DNA from: Echinostoma caproni
Lineage: Eukaryota; Platyhelminthes; Trematoda; Plagiorchiida; Echinostomatidae
Assembly (NCBI GenBank): GCA_900618425.1
Contig: UZAN01040099.1
Coordinates: 1 to 64,000 of the forward strand
Direction: 5' to 3'
Length of the DNA: 64,000 nt
Shown here: positions 10,601 through 24,199 of the stretch, in pieces
How the letters are laid out: each line of letters begins with the position of its first letter
Numbering within the stretch: the stretch's first letter is position 1
Program-made: the position numbers and the translations under genes
The notes under the pieces: generated by a model
Seen by the model: only the letters and a program-made list of their open reading frames with translations
Database searches by the model: none
What the model was told of the DNA's origin: nothing

Positions 10601-13600
10601 TCAGGCGTTTCCCCGAAAGCCGATCGATAATCTTAGGTCACATGTCCCACTTTTCCGACACCGAGAAGAGAAACCCGTATAGGAGGAGATGCTTTTGTGA
10701 GATGCAGCTTCGTTTTCGCTTCTCATCGCCTTTCTAAAACTAGGTCAACTTTTGTATTGACTACTTGGTGGCTAAACATTTTGTCAGCTCGGTTATTCCG
10801 CGTGCTGAGAAAAGAGGTTGCTGCTCCGACTATTTGTTTATCCAAATAAGTATATTAGGGGAATCGCGATTCCTAATCAAACTTTATTTTTCTCGCGTGA
10901 TCCATCATGTACACTTTGTTGTTTCAATACTTCCTAGTCTCATGGCGGAACAAAAAATAAAACTAAACAAAAATTTAATCAACTCGTTTTGTTAATGAAA
11001 AGCATGCAAGTCAAACAGAATTGGCTCGGACTGAATGAAACTTCCTGGAGGCCCGTGGAGGTTTTCACCTCATTGAACAATACACGCAACATGCAATCAA
11101 CAGAAAGATCTGACAATTATTACTGGTAATTTTCTGTTTCAAAAATTTCTATTATTTCGCAATTTATTCAAGTAAAAACATTAAAATGCTTTCTTCTTTG
11201 ACAGCAATGTTGCATTTTAATCCTTTTGGAAATCTCACTACTGAATACCAGTTTCTGTCCGGAGGCAACTGCTTTTTGCCCGGCACCAACTAATCAGTAG
11301 TACTGTGAGCCAGTCTAATTTGCAAACCTTTCACGCAAACCATTTTTTTATAGTCCGTTTCAACTTTGTTAATAATTAAACAGTTAAAAATGGATTGTCT
11401 CTTTCGGACATCACCTATCATTTGTTCATCCGCAATAGTCCAAGTGATTCTGGCCCCATTGTTATTCCACCATCATCTGCTGACTAATCCACAAAACACG
11501 CACACGCCTCTGAGCATTATTTATCCTTTTTAGGTGCTATAGGTACGTGCCACGTCAAATTTGAGGTTTTATACTCCAGTCGATTAACATCTGGTCCTAA
11601 ATTTCCAGATAATCATCCGACGGCAACAAGATCAGCGGTTGAATCGCAACAAATACCCGAGGACTATGTCACGGAACATTAGATCCACCGGTTAATTGAA
11701 GGTGAGTGGAAGGTCATGCAAAGTGGAAAAGTGTAACACAACAACGTGTATCGTAGCACTCAAGGTCATGCAGACTCAAACGCTCATTCAAGAAAATTAG
11801 GAATATCGTAGTATAAGGGATAACGCTGAAATCAAATACTCCGCACCCAAAGCTATCGATAAACACGAATGATCGTGGAAACTGAAATGTATTTCCATGT
11901 GGTGCTCAAGTTTGATCAATACCTGTATTATATAACTAGGATAAATTCCTATTACCACTACCTCTTTTTCTTCATTTCGTTAATTTCCCAGTCAGCCTAT
12001 CCATATCCGCGGCCTGTTCCCTGAACTTTGCCTGTATATTAGTCTACTAAATAAACAAGAATAATAAGTAAAATATTTCTGTGTTTATTGCCATTTGTCT
12101 CACAGGTCCTCCGTACTCCTGTTGGCGTTTGTAGTCCACCAAGGCGCGAGTTAATTCGATTAAGAAAATGTTGCACAGATACAAGGTAATTCTATTGGAA
12201 ACTGTGTTGCTACACATGTGCACTAATTGAAGAAGCATTCAAGTGATTGAGAATTGGTGTGATTACAATTCCCTGAAATTCTTTCTATGGACTTGTAATT
12301 GTCTGTTTCTTTGTGCAGAACACGGCTAGTCTAATGTTTACCGTACACATTCATCTGTTTACAGACATCCCGTTGCTCGTCGGTTGTTCCAGGGGCATTT
12401 GAAGTAACCAGAAAGTGTCAGCGTTGCCTACTGCACGCGTGTTAATATCTACTAGCAAATTATTATGCTCAAACGTAGTGGTGAACTTGACTGGTGCTTC
12501 CATTCTCCTTCTTACTTTCGAATGTCGGATGAACTGTTAGGTAAAGTTCAACCAAATTGGTAGCATAATTATGCACTTTGAAGGGCGAAAACATGTGCAA
12601 AATAAAGGGTTATTTTATAAGTGAACAATTTGTTGAACTCTGCAGCTTACAATCGCCGTGTGGGAGCACATTGATGAGACCCACGATTCACTGATGAACG
12701 AAACAAAAACAGGAAATAGGAAAGCTTCTCCAAGAAGAACACTTCTTTTGTCATCGGAGACTTTACGTGAAACTGTGGGCAAATTGAAACGCCGCTTTTA
12801 TCAATTAGGCGTAGCTCACGTCTTACAATAACGGGATATTGTTCCGTAGGTTGTGTCACAAGACAGCTAACAAAATTTAGATTCACAGATTCGTAATGTG
12901 CCACCAGAATCTGACTTAACTGCATGGATTGAAGGATTTACCTTAAATTCGTGGTGCTAATGAAATTCGAAGAAAAGAGTGGCTAACCCACACGCAGTCA
13001 TCAGTTTTACTCATTGTTGCCAAACAATTACCAAATAAAACGCAACACAATTTTCAGCGTCCAAGATTTGTAAATGCTTAAAACACTTTGAGGTGGTAGT
13101 TTGGCAAAAGACGTCAAATAAATAACTATGCTTTGTTGATGATTCACTAAATTAATTTAACAGAGAAGGTCTGCGGTCAATTAGGAACTCGTCCGGGCAT
13201 GTGGAAATTCGGAGGCGGAAGGCGGTAGGTAATACGGGTTTTAAAATCACGAAATACCGGATACTGTCATGATAAGCCTAAATCGTGGACCACCAAAGCC
13301 TATGTGGCTTACAAAATCCAGATAGTCTTCTGCTTGATCTTCACTGTTTGTAGATCGTCCATGCAACAAAATGATTGGACAATCAACCCTGTCTTAGCAT
13401 TTCACTCCGAAGAATTTCAACCAAAACTAGTCGTGGCAATCCACCTCCTTCCTGAGATGCATATGCATCTGCAATTTGGATGGGTAATCCGAATGGGAAA
13501 AGATCAGTGTTATCGGTGTGACCCAAGCAGGTGAAGCAAACGTTGTCTTCATGTGCTGGTGGCATTCATAATGGATTCCGATGCCAAAAAGCCACTGCAC

Positions 13601-13959
13601 TTTTCACCATTCAAAAACTAATGTTTTCAATGTTTTTCTTTTTGAGTATACAAACCCACACTCAACGTTTAGAAAGAGATACAAAGCAATACAACGAGTG
13701 ATTGGGGTAAAACAAATATGCGGAACATGGGCGGTCCGGAAAAGACTCAAAATTCGGATCTCCCGGCCACAAATTTGAGGACCCTAAGCAACAGACAATG
13801 GGAAATCTAACTGAAAGTGACGGAAATGGCATGAGGTACGGTAACAAGAGCTCAGATGAACTGAAATCCATTTCACCCTGTGGCCACTTCACAAGCACTG
13901 ATGACGTCACCTCGGCCGGTGATGAAACGTTTGCAAACCAATTGCTAAGCTCGGCGAAC
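7700..13959. other. Anonymous DNA with an (AC)8 microsatellite
   Basis: About 6 kb without a recognised gene. An (AC)8 tract lies at 8249-8264. Open frames at 7804-8181, 8490-8750 (opposed by 8358-8726), 9215-9502, 12647-12925 (minus) and 13304-13534 have no motif I recognise and lack a coherent exon structure. Short exons of a host gene could be hidden here without my detecting them. Confidence 0.35.
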
Positions 13960-14512
13960 NNNNNNNNNNNNNNNNNNNNNNNNNNNNNNNNNNNNNNNNN
14001 NNNNNNNNNNNNNNNNNNNNNNNNNNNNNNNNNNNNNNNNNNNNNNNNNNNNNNNNNNNNNNNNNNNNNNNNNNNNNNNNNNNNNNNNNNNNNNNNNNNN
14101 NNNNNNNNNNNNNNNNNNNNNNNNNNNNNNNNNNNNNNNNNNNNNNNNNNNNNNNNNNNNNNNNNNNNNNNNNNNNNNNNNNNNNNNNNNNNNNNNNNNN
14201 NNNNNNNNNNNNNNNNNNNNNNNNNNNNNNNNNNNNNNNNNNNNNNNNNNNNNNNNNNNNNNNNNNNNNNNNNNNNNNNNNNNNNNNNNNNNNNNNNNNN
14301 NNNNNNNNNNNNNNNNNNNNNNNNNNNNNNNNNNNNNNNNNNNNNNNNNNNNNNNNNNNNNNNNNNNNNNNNNNNNNNNNNNNNNNNNNNNNNNNNNNNN
14401 NNNNNNNNNNNNNNNNNNNNNNNNNNNNNNNNNNNNNNNNNNNNNNNNNNNNNNNNNNNNNNNNNNNNNNNNNNNNNNNNNNNNNNNNNNNNNNNNNNNN
14501 NNNNNNNNNNNN
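13960..14512. other. Assembly gap (553 N)
   Basis: A run of undetermined bases. Open frames that span it on both strands are artefacts of reading through N. Confidence 0.99.
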
Positions 14513-17500
14513 AAGGCAAAGCGTTATTAAAATATGAATTGGAATTAGTCAGGATGCTGATATTGACAGTTAGTCGAAAACAAATGCAAAAATAGACCTG
14601 TTTTGAATGAATTATGTTCAGTTGTCTATCAGTCTATGCCACCTAGGTTACACAGAAACAGAAAACAACCTCTGCGGAAATTACTGTCTGAGTTGGATCA
14701 CGGTTTGAAGGCAGAGAGTTGTCACTAACATAAAAGCGTAAGTGATCCGGAGACAGGTGAACAGCCCATGTAAGCCTGAAAATATAAGAAGCTAGACAGA
14801 TCGTCTAAATAACCTTCAAGATTTACTTCGGAAAACAGCTATGCAGAATACGCGACGAACTTCGTATAAAGATCGCGATAAACGAATCATAAATTTCATT
14901 TGTTTTTGGCACTCACCCATGTGTGGGAGTTGGACGATGAACGTAAATTGGAAAATTACAATAGGTCGTGAACTAGCCGGCCATGTAAAGACGCAACACA
15001 AGTAGTTAGGATAGAGTTAACAAAGACATGGTAATCATTACTCTGATAAAATGGGAAGTCAATTAGCAATGCGCTGCTTTCCTACGATATGCTTGTTTTA
15101 ATATATGACATTTTAAAACGACGTCATCAATTCACTTGTGTTTCAGATTCAGATCATATTGTCACTCACATCAATCACATGAGAATAACGGGGATGTCTG
15201 GGAAAAATGTAAAAAGTTGCTCGTCTACATTCGTTCTCTACCAAAAATATTGTCAGTTCATTTCCCGGGTTAAGTAATATCAATTAGCCAAGTTTTAACC
15301 AGATTGCTGACTTCTTATGATATATTTTAGAAATTCTCAAAATGTAATTTTCTGGGCAATAGGGAATTTAATTTCTCTGAGATTTGAATGAACGATAAAT
15401 TATTGTTTGTTATTATCTTGAACACGTGGATGGGATTAGTGTTGATTGGTTTAATTTATGATCGTTGCGAATCTCAATACACTTTAGTGGTTCACGGAAA
15501 ACCAGGTCGGTTTTCTTGAGTTTGCTGCTCCTTAACTAGCATATATTTTAAGCGAAAATTTAGGAAGGAATGGAAAAACATTCATGAAAAGATAGGGCAA
15601 ATAGAACTGATAATTCATATCATGTTAGGTCCTTGTCGAGTAATCAGTGTATTGACATTTTTTGAGTTTTCGTTTTGTTTACTGCAATTAGTAAAACTAT
15701 CTCAAAGCCCTCGTTTGCTTGATATTATCCCACAAAGACAAGTTGTTAGGCTGAATCACGATCAACTCCACTGTGGATAGTACATGACTTCTGATCTTCG
15801 TTGAGCGCATTCCTGTAAATGTCTTGATTTGTCGAAACGATTCAATCAGGCAAATTGAGTGTTCACTCTCGACAGGAGAGGAAAAGCTGCAATTGCTCCT
15901 TTTCTAAACAATCCGTTCCGAAGCTACCAGGGGGAGTGAACTTCGATGCAATCAACCAACCACTCAGTCGTTTGATCTGTGCTGTTTGAATTAGAGAAAG
16001 AAAAAAATCGATGAATGCGAAATTAGTTCGTTCCGGATTTTGTGCAATCATAAGCCTGTTATTGGAGAATATTAGGCCTAAATAAGTGGTACATGATACA
16101 GTCATAACCACATCATTTATTTACCTCTCTATCATTCTCCCCATACTGTTGCATTTCAAGTGCTTATTATAAAATTTGTCAAGGACGTTACAACCTGAAC
16201 TTCATTTATCCCGAAGTACAATATGTATTGTTTCGTCACGTAAATGAAGATTTCCTTTTCAGGATGAAGAATTCCGTGGCACAAAAATGTGTTTCTCATT
16301 TTTGAGATGTCTATCAGCAATCAACTTCACGAAGACAGTAAACTTTGAAAACTAATACCCGTCAATTCGCAAGGCTGTTTCACATGCACGAACTATAAAA
16401 ATGCAACCGTTTCACGCTGTTTTAGGTATTCATGTTTGTTGTCTGTTTAAGAAAGTTCCGAGATTCATTCTGTTGACTCCAACCTAAGGAATTTATCTAA
16501 TTCTATTTCATGTACTTCTGATTTTCATGGATTACGGCTACAATGGGTTTGTTTGGAGAAAACGGAAACGGCGGTTACATTTACACGCACACTCCTAGTG
16601 GTGTGGTAGGTTCCAGATTACCTCTGAGTATTCTCAAAGTACCATGGATTGCGCGTTCACTTTCTGATGCTATGTATCCCGTTCGCAGTTCATCGTCACT
16701 ACTATGATTTATGTTGTTACACAGTGTTGCTTATCAGATATTGACCGTTTGAGATACCTCCACACCACATGCTGTAAGATCTCCGGGGCTTATGAAATTG
16801 CTGGTAGCCTCTTCAACCACGATTGTTTCTATTCCCCATTCCGCCTTAAAGGTATTTGATATGAATGATACACTCAGTCGAGGATGCATCATTTTACATC
16901 ATATAATTATTTTATTCCAAAAACGTTTTGTTTCCTAGGCACCAATGAGCATAATTCGATCCCCCTAATATCCCAGATTTACTCTCAATCGGGAGGTCGT
17001 TGTTTCACTCAGTCCAAGGATATATTCATTCGCTAGCACGGAAGTTCCTCCGGCAATCTTGCTCTGGTATTTAAGTCAATTCAATTTGTGACTCATTGCT
17101 TGTGTTTTTTCCTGACATGCGGCTGATTACATAGAAAAACAGTTTACTTTGATACTTTCAATTTCGTTTTTGACCTGCTTTGAATCAGTTCAGGTTTGCT
17201 TTTATCTGTTGGAATAAATCAACTCTTTTCTTCGAAGCAAGTTTCTCATAAAGAAGAACCTCCGGCAACAGGTGAAAGAAATTTTAAGTTTTTACTGTTA
17301 TCCTGTTCTGTTAAACACAAAATCATAAATCTAGATCTCTTATAATACAACTCAGTTATGTATAATGCATATTTGTTCAGTTATGAGGCGTGGGATCAGA
17401 CAAAGTNACAAAGTTGTCCTCAGAACAACAGTTTATCTGCCATTATTGTGTAACCGAACGTTTCATTCATTTGTGCATTTTCTGTTCTCCTTTCCAGTCT

Positions 17501-19093
17501 TCACGAACTTCATTGCATTTTGTCCTAATCCTAACCGTTAGAAATGCATCCAAACCGCTTTGCCTTGAACGTCTCCGTCTGAAGGCATACAGATTTCAAG
17601 GAATCAAACGAGCAAAGTCAATCGTGAGTGTTTCCTTCTGATTGATCTTCGGACTTTCTCAACATACACAAACTGTTGCCCGGCCAGTGAGATGAGTTTG
17701 CGTTCCTGATCACATAGTCTGGTTGGTTTTGCACAGATTAGTCTGTGGTAAGGTCTTTCTTTTACCCTGTATTCTCTCCATATCTTTACTGTTTTTCTGT
17801 GATTTATCCTGCTTTTCTGAAGGTTAGTTTTAAGGTGCTGACGTGTTACATATCCCAAAAATGCTCGGCCCTTGTTTACCAGATTTCCTTATCTGTATCC
17901 AACTGACATTTTGATGCTTTCTGGCCGCATTCCGACAAACTTTGGTCAGAAACACTTCAAGATTTTCACCACAAAATCTCTCCGTCTTAAGTACCATTAA
18001 TCAACTTGAGGTAGCCACCATTTCATCCGATCTCGCATATTTGCGACCAGATACACTTTGACGTCCTACAATACGAGGATTCTGACTGATGGAAAGCAAA
18101 TCAACAGCTGAGCTTTGCATCCCGTCCATTAGTTGCTAGGCGATTTATGCATTTTTCCCAGTCTTGTCCTCTTCTATTGGTTTTAGCTTCTTTTCTCGGT
18201 TGTGTATTACTTGCTGAGGCCTCAATCGGAACAGAAACAAAAACGAAGGCGACATAGAGACTGACTTCTTCGGAACGATGGGTAATTTCTGTTCAGCTTG
18301 CTCGGAGCTTACGTTGTGCAGTGTCAGCTGCTGAGCATATCCATGGCATAAGAAAGTGCCCATCACTTATTCATCTTCGAGCCCATTCGGGAGGCAGCAT
18401 ATTGATCGGTATTTGCGTTGTAACGATACCTAACTATGCTAAGTTGTGCATAGTCAGGCACTCAATGCAAAATTAATTCCCCCTATGAAATTGAATCAAA
18501 TTCTCCCATAGTCTCATGCAAACATAAATTCATGTTTTGATAGATCATTATATCCTTTTGTGATTAAACACGAATTTCATTCCTTTGGTACTCACTTTGT
18601 ATGTATGCAAACACATAGTACTTATCATAAACAAGATTGCTATTTTCAGATTATTTTAGTGAATGAATATATTCTTATTTTGTCATATCACTCAATCGCT
18701 TACTAGAAATTCGCATTTTAGGTTGAATAAATTTTTATTGCTATGGTTTCTGAGAAATCGACGATTTTGGGTGGGTCATTCGGCCGGACTATCTGATAGG
18801 AGTTAAAGCGGGAATAATGGAAACCAGTAAATAAAGAGAAATTCTAGATTATTTTAGGTCATTTTTCTCGTCCTAGATCAGGATTTTGATTGGAAAGAGA
18901 ATAACAGAAGCGTGGTGCTAGTGAGGATAATCGTTTCGACGTCATTCAAAATGATCTGCTGCCTGATTCAGCCTGTGAAATATCGTGTTATTGAGGCTTC
19001 AGACCGTTGATTTCAAATCTGACAAGAAAGGACGCATTCATACTTAACACGCAAACAGAACCAAAGATGAACTGTGCCAGTAATGTTTGTATT
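14513..19093. other. Anonymous DNA
   Basis: No gene or named element recognised in about 4.6 kb. A single N is at 17407. Scattered open frames such as 15863-16111 (minus), 17390-17641 and 17604-17858 (minus) show no domain. Confidence 0.35.
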
Positions 19094-19124
19094 CAAGTCA
19101 AGTCAAGTCAAAAATCGCTTTATT
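19094..19124 (-). repeat. LINE 3' tail: AATAAA plus TTGAC microsatellite
   Basis: On the minus strand an AATAAA is followed by a short spacer and about three TTGACT-type units, the end of the retrotransposon. Simple-repeat 3' ends in place of poly(A) are known for CR1-group LINEs. Confidence 0.7.
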
Positions 19125-21885
19125 CCAAATGGATGGATTCTCAGCTTCCTCTAATCCAAAAACATTTATCGTCGCATACAGTTACAAAAAAGTGAGAAAC
19201 AAGCAGCATCGTCAATTCAAAGGAATGTGGAGTAAAAGTTTGAAAATGAACATCAATTGCGTAGGAATTTCAAAACGTCTTCTTTAACGGATGTCTTTTT
19301 GACCAGGAATCTCGAAAGATAGGAGATGACGGACAAACGATAGGTAGTAGTACGAGCGTACACCAGTTTATAACGATATCTAATTACAGAATTGGATATG
19401 CATTGTTTACGTTCTGTGTATAATGGGTGAGTGATGTCTGATAGAATATTGTTACAGAAGTTATCGCAAGAGGTTAAATGTTTATCGGCGATAAAGTTAA
19501 GCAAGTGGAAACAAGGGATACCGCTTGTGCCAGAAAGAATTTTAAAAGACCGGCGTGGAATTGTGTTTGCTTTAGCTCTAAGACCGGCAAATAAAACTCG
19601 GGAGCTGTAGAGAAGACGAGTAACAACACAAGAATGTACAAATCGAGTGATTAAATACAGTGGAACTTCTAAAGAACGCAAGCGGGTAATAAAGAAACAC
19701 AATCGTCGAATCACTACAAAATTAGAAGTTAAATGCGAGGTCCAGATGAGACCTTGGCACATAGTGACATCGAGGTATTGTAGAGAGTTTACTGGGGGGA
19801 ACTGGCTGGTTTTCAGCATAGGGTGTAGAAGAATTTCTTTCAAAAGAATGTAGCCGTTCTCCTCTGGCGAGCGAAAACGTAACCGCTACATTTAGATACA
19901 TTGATAGATAACTTGGAAGACGATAACTTTAAGGCAGATAAATTGGTTTGTAAATGTGAGAAGCGGAAATCACCTTGGAATTTGGAACCAGTTGTGACAT
20001 CATCAGCATACTTAATAAGAAGATCATTTGGGTTAGTGGGAAGGTCACGAATATAGAAAGAGAAAAGAAGGGGACAGAATTGCTCCCTGGAGCACCTCTG
20101 AGTTGACTGGTAAAGAGTCAGCGGTTTTTCTAAGAAACTTTGTGAACTGTGTTCTCCCAGCAAAATAATCTTGGAGTACAGAGAGGGTATTATCGGACAA
20201 TCCAGCACCTTAGAATGGAGATAAAAGCCTGCTCCTGTCAACACAGTTAAAAGCATTACTACAGTTTAGGAAACACACACGAAATGCCCTGCCGTTCATG
20301 TCTAGGGATCGCAAAACTGAGTATACCAAATGCTCGAGAAAATCTAAGGTAGAATGTTGTTTGCGATAATCGAATTGGTTTTTATCTAGCTGTCCATTAT
20401 TGGGAATACTATTACTGAGCATAAACTTTTTGAAAATTTTTAGTAAAATAGAAGTGCAGGCGATTGGTCGTAGTTTCCCAGCTTCCTTTTTGAGGACCGC
20501 ACAGGTCTCCAGCAGTCGACAATTTTTTGTTCCTCAAAACAGTGGTTGAAAATACCGACGAGTGGCTTCGCCACAAAATGCGCACATTCCCTGAGGACGA
20601 CTGGAAGCTTTTGATATTTTTAGGCACTTCAGCTATACACGCACCTGGTTTGAATTGACATGTGAAACTTCACAATGGTCAACTGATTGGAAATAAGGAT
20701 GCGATACTTGAGTTTCAGTTAACGTGGAAAACATTCAGTTGATTTCATCTGCTGTGGGTTGAGGCCCGCGTAGTCTGACTTTTTCTCCACAAAGCTTTTT
20801 TATAACGCTCCAGATTTGCTTGCAGTTACGGTCTCCAAGAAGGGTTTCAGTGTAGATTTTATCGAGATTTCGGATCTTATTCTTGATCAGCAATGACGTT
20901 CGTTTACCTAAAAATCGATCACCATTTTTTATATGCCCATTCCTTGGTTCTTCTGAGGGTCTTCAAAGTGGTAGAAGAAAATCTGGCGACTGATGTATAT
21001 AGGGGCTATGGGGCAGCAGATGTCAAAGCAGAAGTTCAAATAGTTCGTGAGGTGTTCACACTCGATCGCGACACTTGGATCAAAGAACTGATTAAAATTA
21101 GTACCAGAGACCATTTCTCTCAATGATACCAAGTGGACCGGGTCACACAGCCTGTGAAAAATCTTCCGGCTACGTGTCAGTGTGCTATGATGTTTCTTTG
21201 AATAGACTTTTGGTAAAACATTGATGATGTAATGATCGCAGTTTGTCAGAGAGGCTCCTCTTCGTACAGCAAACAGATCAGGATCGTCCGAAAACATGAG
21301 ATCCAGCTGCGCGTTTACTCTTGTGGAGAATTTACAATATTGTGGAAAGAGGGACATGTCAAGAAATGAATATCGGCATGGTTAAACTTGCCACTAACAA
21401 TAAAAACGGAGCCTTCTGTGTAGTTAGAAAGTTCAGACATAAATACATCAGCAAACGTCTGTACATCAGAAGTTGTACTGGAAGGTGCTCTGTAAATATT
21501 TGATGCCACAATAGAATGATATTTACTAAGGAAACGGGTTTTACATTCAACCGAAAGACATGAGATATATCCTACGTTGTAAATGAAAATAATCTTTGTA
21601 GATCTACACCAAGACGATTTAGTGTAGATGATTAGACTACCGCCTTGATTTCATGGTACACAGTCTCTATCCAACCGATGTATATCAGAAAAGTCCAGCT
21701 CAACCAAAGAGTCATTGATATCAGGATGCCACCACGTTTCTTACAGCATAACTATCCCCAAAGCATTGTATTTTTTCGTTCTTATCAGTTTCGTGAAGTC
21801 GCTCATTTTGCCAAATAGTAATTGTACGTTTGATGAACAAATGGCAGGGATACACGCTTTCTGAGGGTTTGTGTTACGTAAAGTC
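19094..21885 (-). mobile_element. CR1/Jockey-like non-LTR retrotransposon, near full-length ORF2, inactivated
   Basis: Read on the minus strand, the element runs from high to low coordinates. An apurinic-type endonuclease begins near 21880 with an ETWWHPDI block (the ETW glutamate site, immediately preceded by an in-frame TAA). Then come NIYRAPSSTTSD (21315-21509) and VSGKFNHAD, where the family has GDFN. The endonuclease/linker continues at 20929-21357. The reverse transcriptase follows: YRKQHSTLDFLEHL and the motif-A region FLNCSNAFNCVD (20210-20422), then IKYADDVT (motif C, 19840-20256). Last is the tail with SDITHPLYTE and SVISYLSRFL (19253-19843). The 3' end is AATAAAGCGATTTTTGACTT followed by further TTGAC units (19094-19124). 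Frames shift several times, and the first RT aspartate is Asn, so it is dead. Sequence at 21884-22237 may be its 5' part but was not recognised. Confidence 0.88.
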
Positions 21886-24195
21886 ACTTGCCAGTTTGCT
21901 CAGTGTTTTCTGAGAAAACCTGATCTAGATGGTCTGCATCTTTTGTATCTATTTTTAACTTGACTACTGAACTGATAAAGAATGCAACTCCTACTCGATA
22001 ACAAAGTGTTGCAAATTCTTTAAAGATTCCGGGGCATACGTAATCTTGAAAGAGATGACAGAAAACTCGATTCAAATGATGAACTCCAATGTGTGACATA
22101 AAATTTGATAAATTGTTCACTGGAGCACAAAAAATGTAGCACGGCCGAAATTTGGAGGCCCCGCCAAACATTTGCTCATCCCGTTTGTATAAATCTAATA
22201 CGATTGAGTGAGGAGCGGACAAATATAACCATGCCACTTGTTAGAGAATGTCAGCAAGCACGTCAGGGGTTAGACGAGAATTCCATTTAAGGAACTACTC
22301 GACTACTAAATAATAGTCTTGGAAGATTGTAACACCAGTAAACAGGATTTTGTACTGGAAATTTATTCGTGATAACAAATGAAGCGATGCATCTCACAGA
22401 TGCTCCTATTGATCACCAGGTGGAATTAAAGGTTACAACTGCATTTTGTCAAAAATGTTTTTTTTTGTGAGTTTGGTTTTGTCCGTTACATATGTTGGAC
22501 TTTATGTGAGGAAACTGATTCAAAATGTCTCACTTAATTCCGCTTTTGTTTGTTTGTTTGTTTTTGACCGCTAAATCCCCTGATGGCGGAGTCTAACGGT
22601 GAGGAAGGATAACCGATTTCGATACTATTGACGGAGTGGCAAGTAATATCTTCTATTGAAAATGCAGTTGGGTCTGATACAAATGTAACTCAATTTTTTT
22701 TATGTCAATTTGGATACTATCAACCGTTATTTTCCGTAGAAACAATTTACCGTAATGTGGAATTCTGTCGGCACTAAATTAGTTTTCAATTCGATTGGAA
22801 AAGTTCCCACTCGTCATCAATCTCAGGAGAAAAAATTTTCCGCAAATTAAGCATAGGCCTACTTATTGAGTTACTCGAACCTATAAAGGAGTGAGTAAAG
22901 ATCTAACTACTTGAATGCAACCGTGTCGTTATCCATTTGACGATGGAGATGGGTTAGGACAGATAATCCGGCAGTTCACGGTCATCAACGAAGCTTTAGT
23001 ACAACAACTCAAACGGTTGCGTAGGTTTGACAAGCGATAAGCAGTATATTTGGATTTGTTTTGTTGACGAAAATGTGCATTCAATGACATTATTCTACAA
23101 CGAATCATTTACGTCGGACAGATCTTGTCAAAAGATAAAAGAGGTTTTTCATAGTAATATTAGTCAACGTGGAATATGGGATACTACAAGAACGTGATAG
23201 AATTTTCACGGGCCTGAAAAACAAGAAAATAGTTTACCCATGCTTGATATTCCAAATATTTTATCCGTAACTGGACACAAATTAAGCGAGCAGGACGGGA
23301 CCATGGACATAAAGCAAAAGACCAAGATTACACACAAACTGATTACATAAACAAGTCAGGATTTTTCCAGGGCTCAGACGTAAAAGATGGAACGAAACAG
23401 GCCCGACCCAAAATGCCTACAACAACAGTGTCCTCAAACTAAGCGAGGTCTGGGGACATGGTTGATGCAACACACCTAAGTGATCACGCGCACTGTACTT
23501 CGTTAGTATCTGTTTATGCCTAAAGATGGACATTTACTGTCGATAAATGAACATTGCCCAGCCTGGTCACCTTAGATAAAAGTTCAACAGGTTTGGTTTC
23601 TAAACAGTGTCAGAATACTAAAATGAGGAGATTTCTCCCTAATTCAGTCAAGATGGCAACGAATACAGCCAAAAAGGTGGAGTCTGTGGTCTCGAACGGG
23701 AGCACAAGTAGCAATATATATGAGTGCACCTAAACACTATGACCAAAAATTTGTTAATGTAAAGAACTTTTTGTTCGGTAATTTGCAAAAGCCCTGGATT
23801 GATTGTTACGTTTAATCAACGAATGAACACTCAGCTGTCTTATTAAAATGACATTCGAGATAAGGGGTATGAAAAAGAACTCGTCATGTTCAAACTTCGT
23901 GTTATGCGGCATCAAATAAATATAATCTCTGTAAGCTTTTCCTCCTTTTCGAGTAAAGTAAGCATTTGATCCAATGTCTGGAAAACAGATGCTGGAACTT
24001 TGGGACACAGGTATATGAAACGAGTAAATTTCGTCAACTTCACAAGAAGATTGATCTTGAAAATATTTGCCCCAGCAATACAAACAATTCTCATTTTCAG
24101 ATGATTTATTAGAAGAGCCGACTTTTGACAGCAGATTCGAGCGAAAGATAGGAAATTTATATAGACTATAGGTGCAAGGATATTGAGTAAATGCA
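21886..24195. other. Anonymous DNA, includes (TTTG)n at 22544-22565
   Basis: An open frame at 21884-22237 (minus) lies directly upstream of the LINE endonuclease and might be 5' element sequence; I cannot show this. The rest has no recognised gene. A (TTTG)5-like tract is at 22544-22565. Overlapping minus frames at 23754-24083 and 23912-24247 are unrecognised except for the last part, which belongs to the RTE-like tail. Confidence 0.35.
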
Positions 24196-24199
24196 CGAG

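Noticed and set aside
13662..14595. Long open frames on both strands (265-285 codons)
   Set aside because: They consist mainly of N from the gap at 13960-14512.
20893..21126. Plus-strand frame of 77 codons
   Set aside because: Antisense shadow of the LINE endonuclease/linker region.
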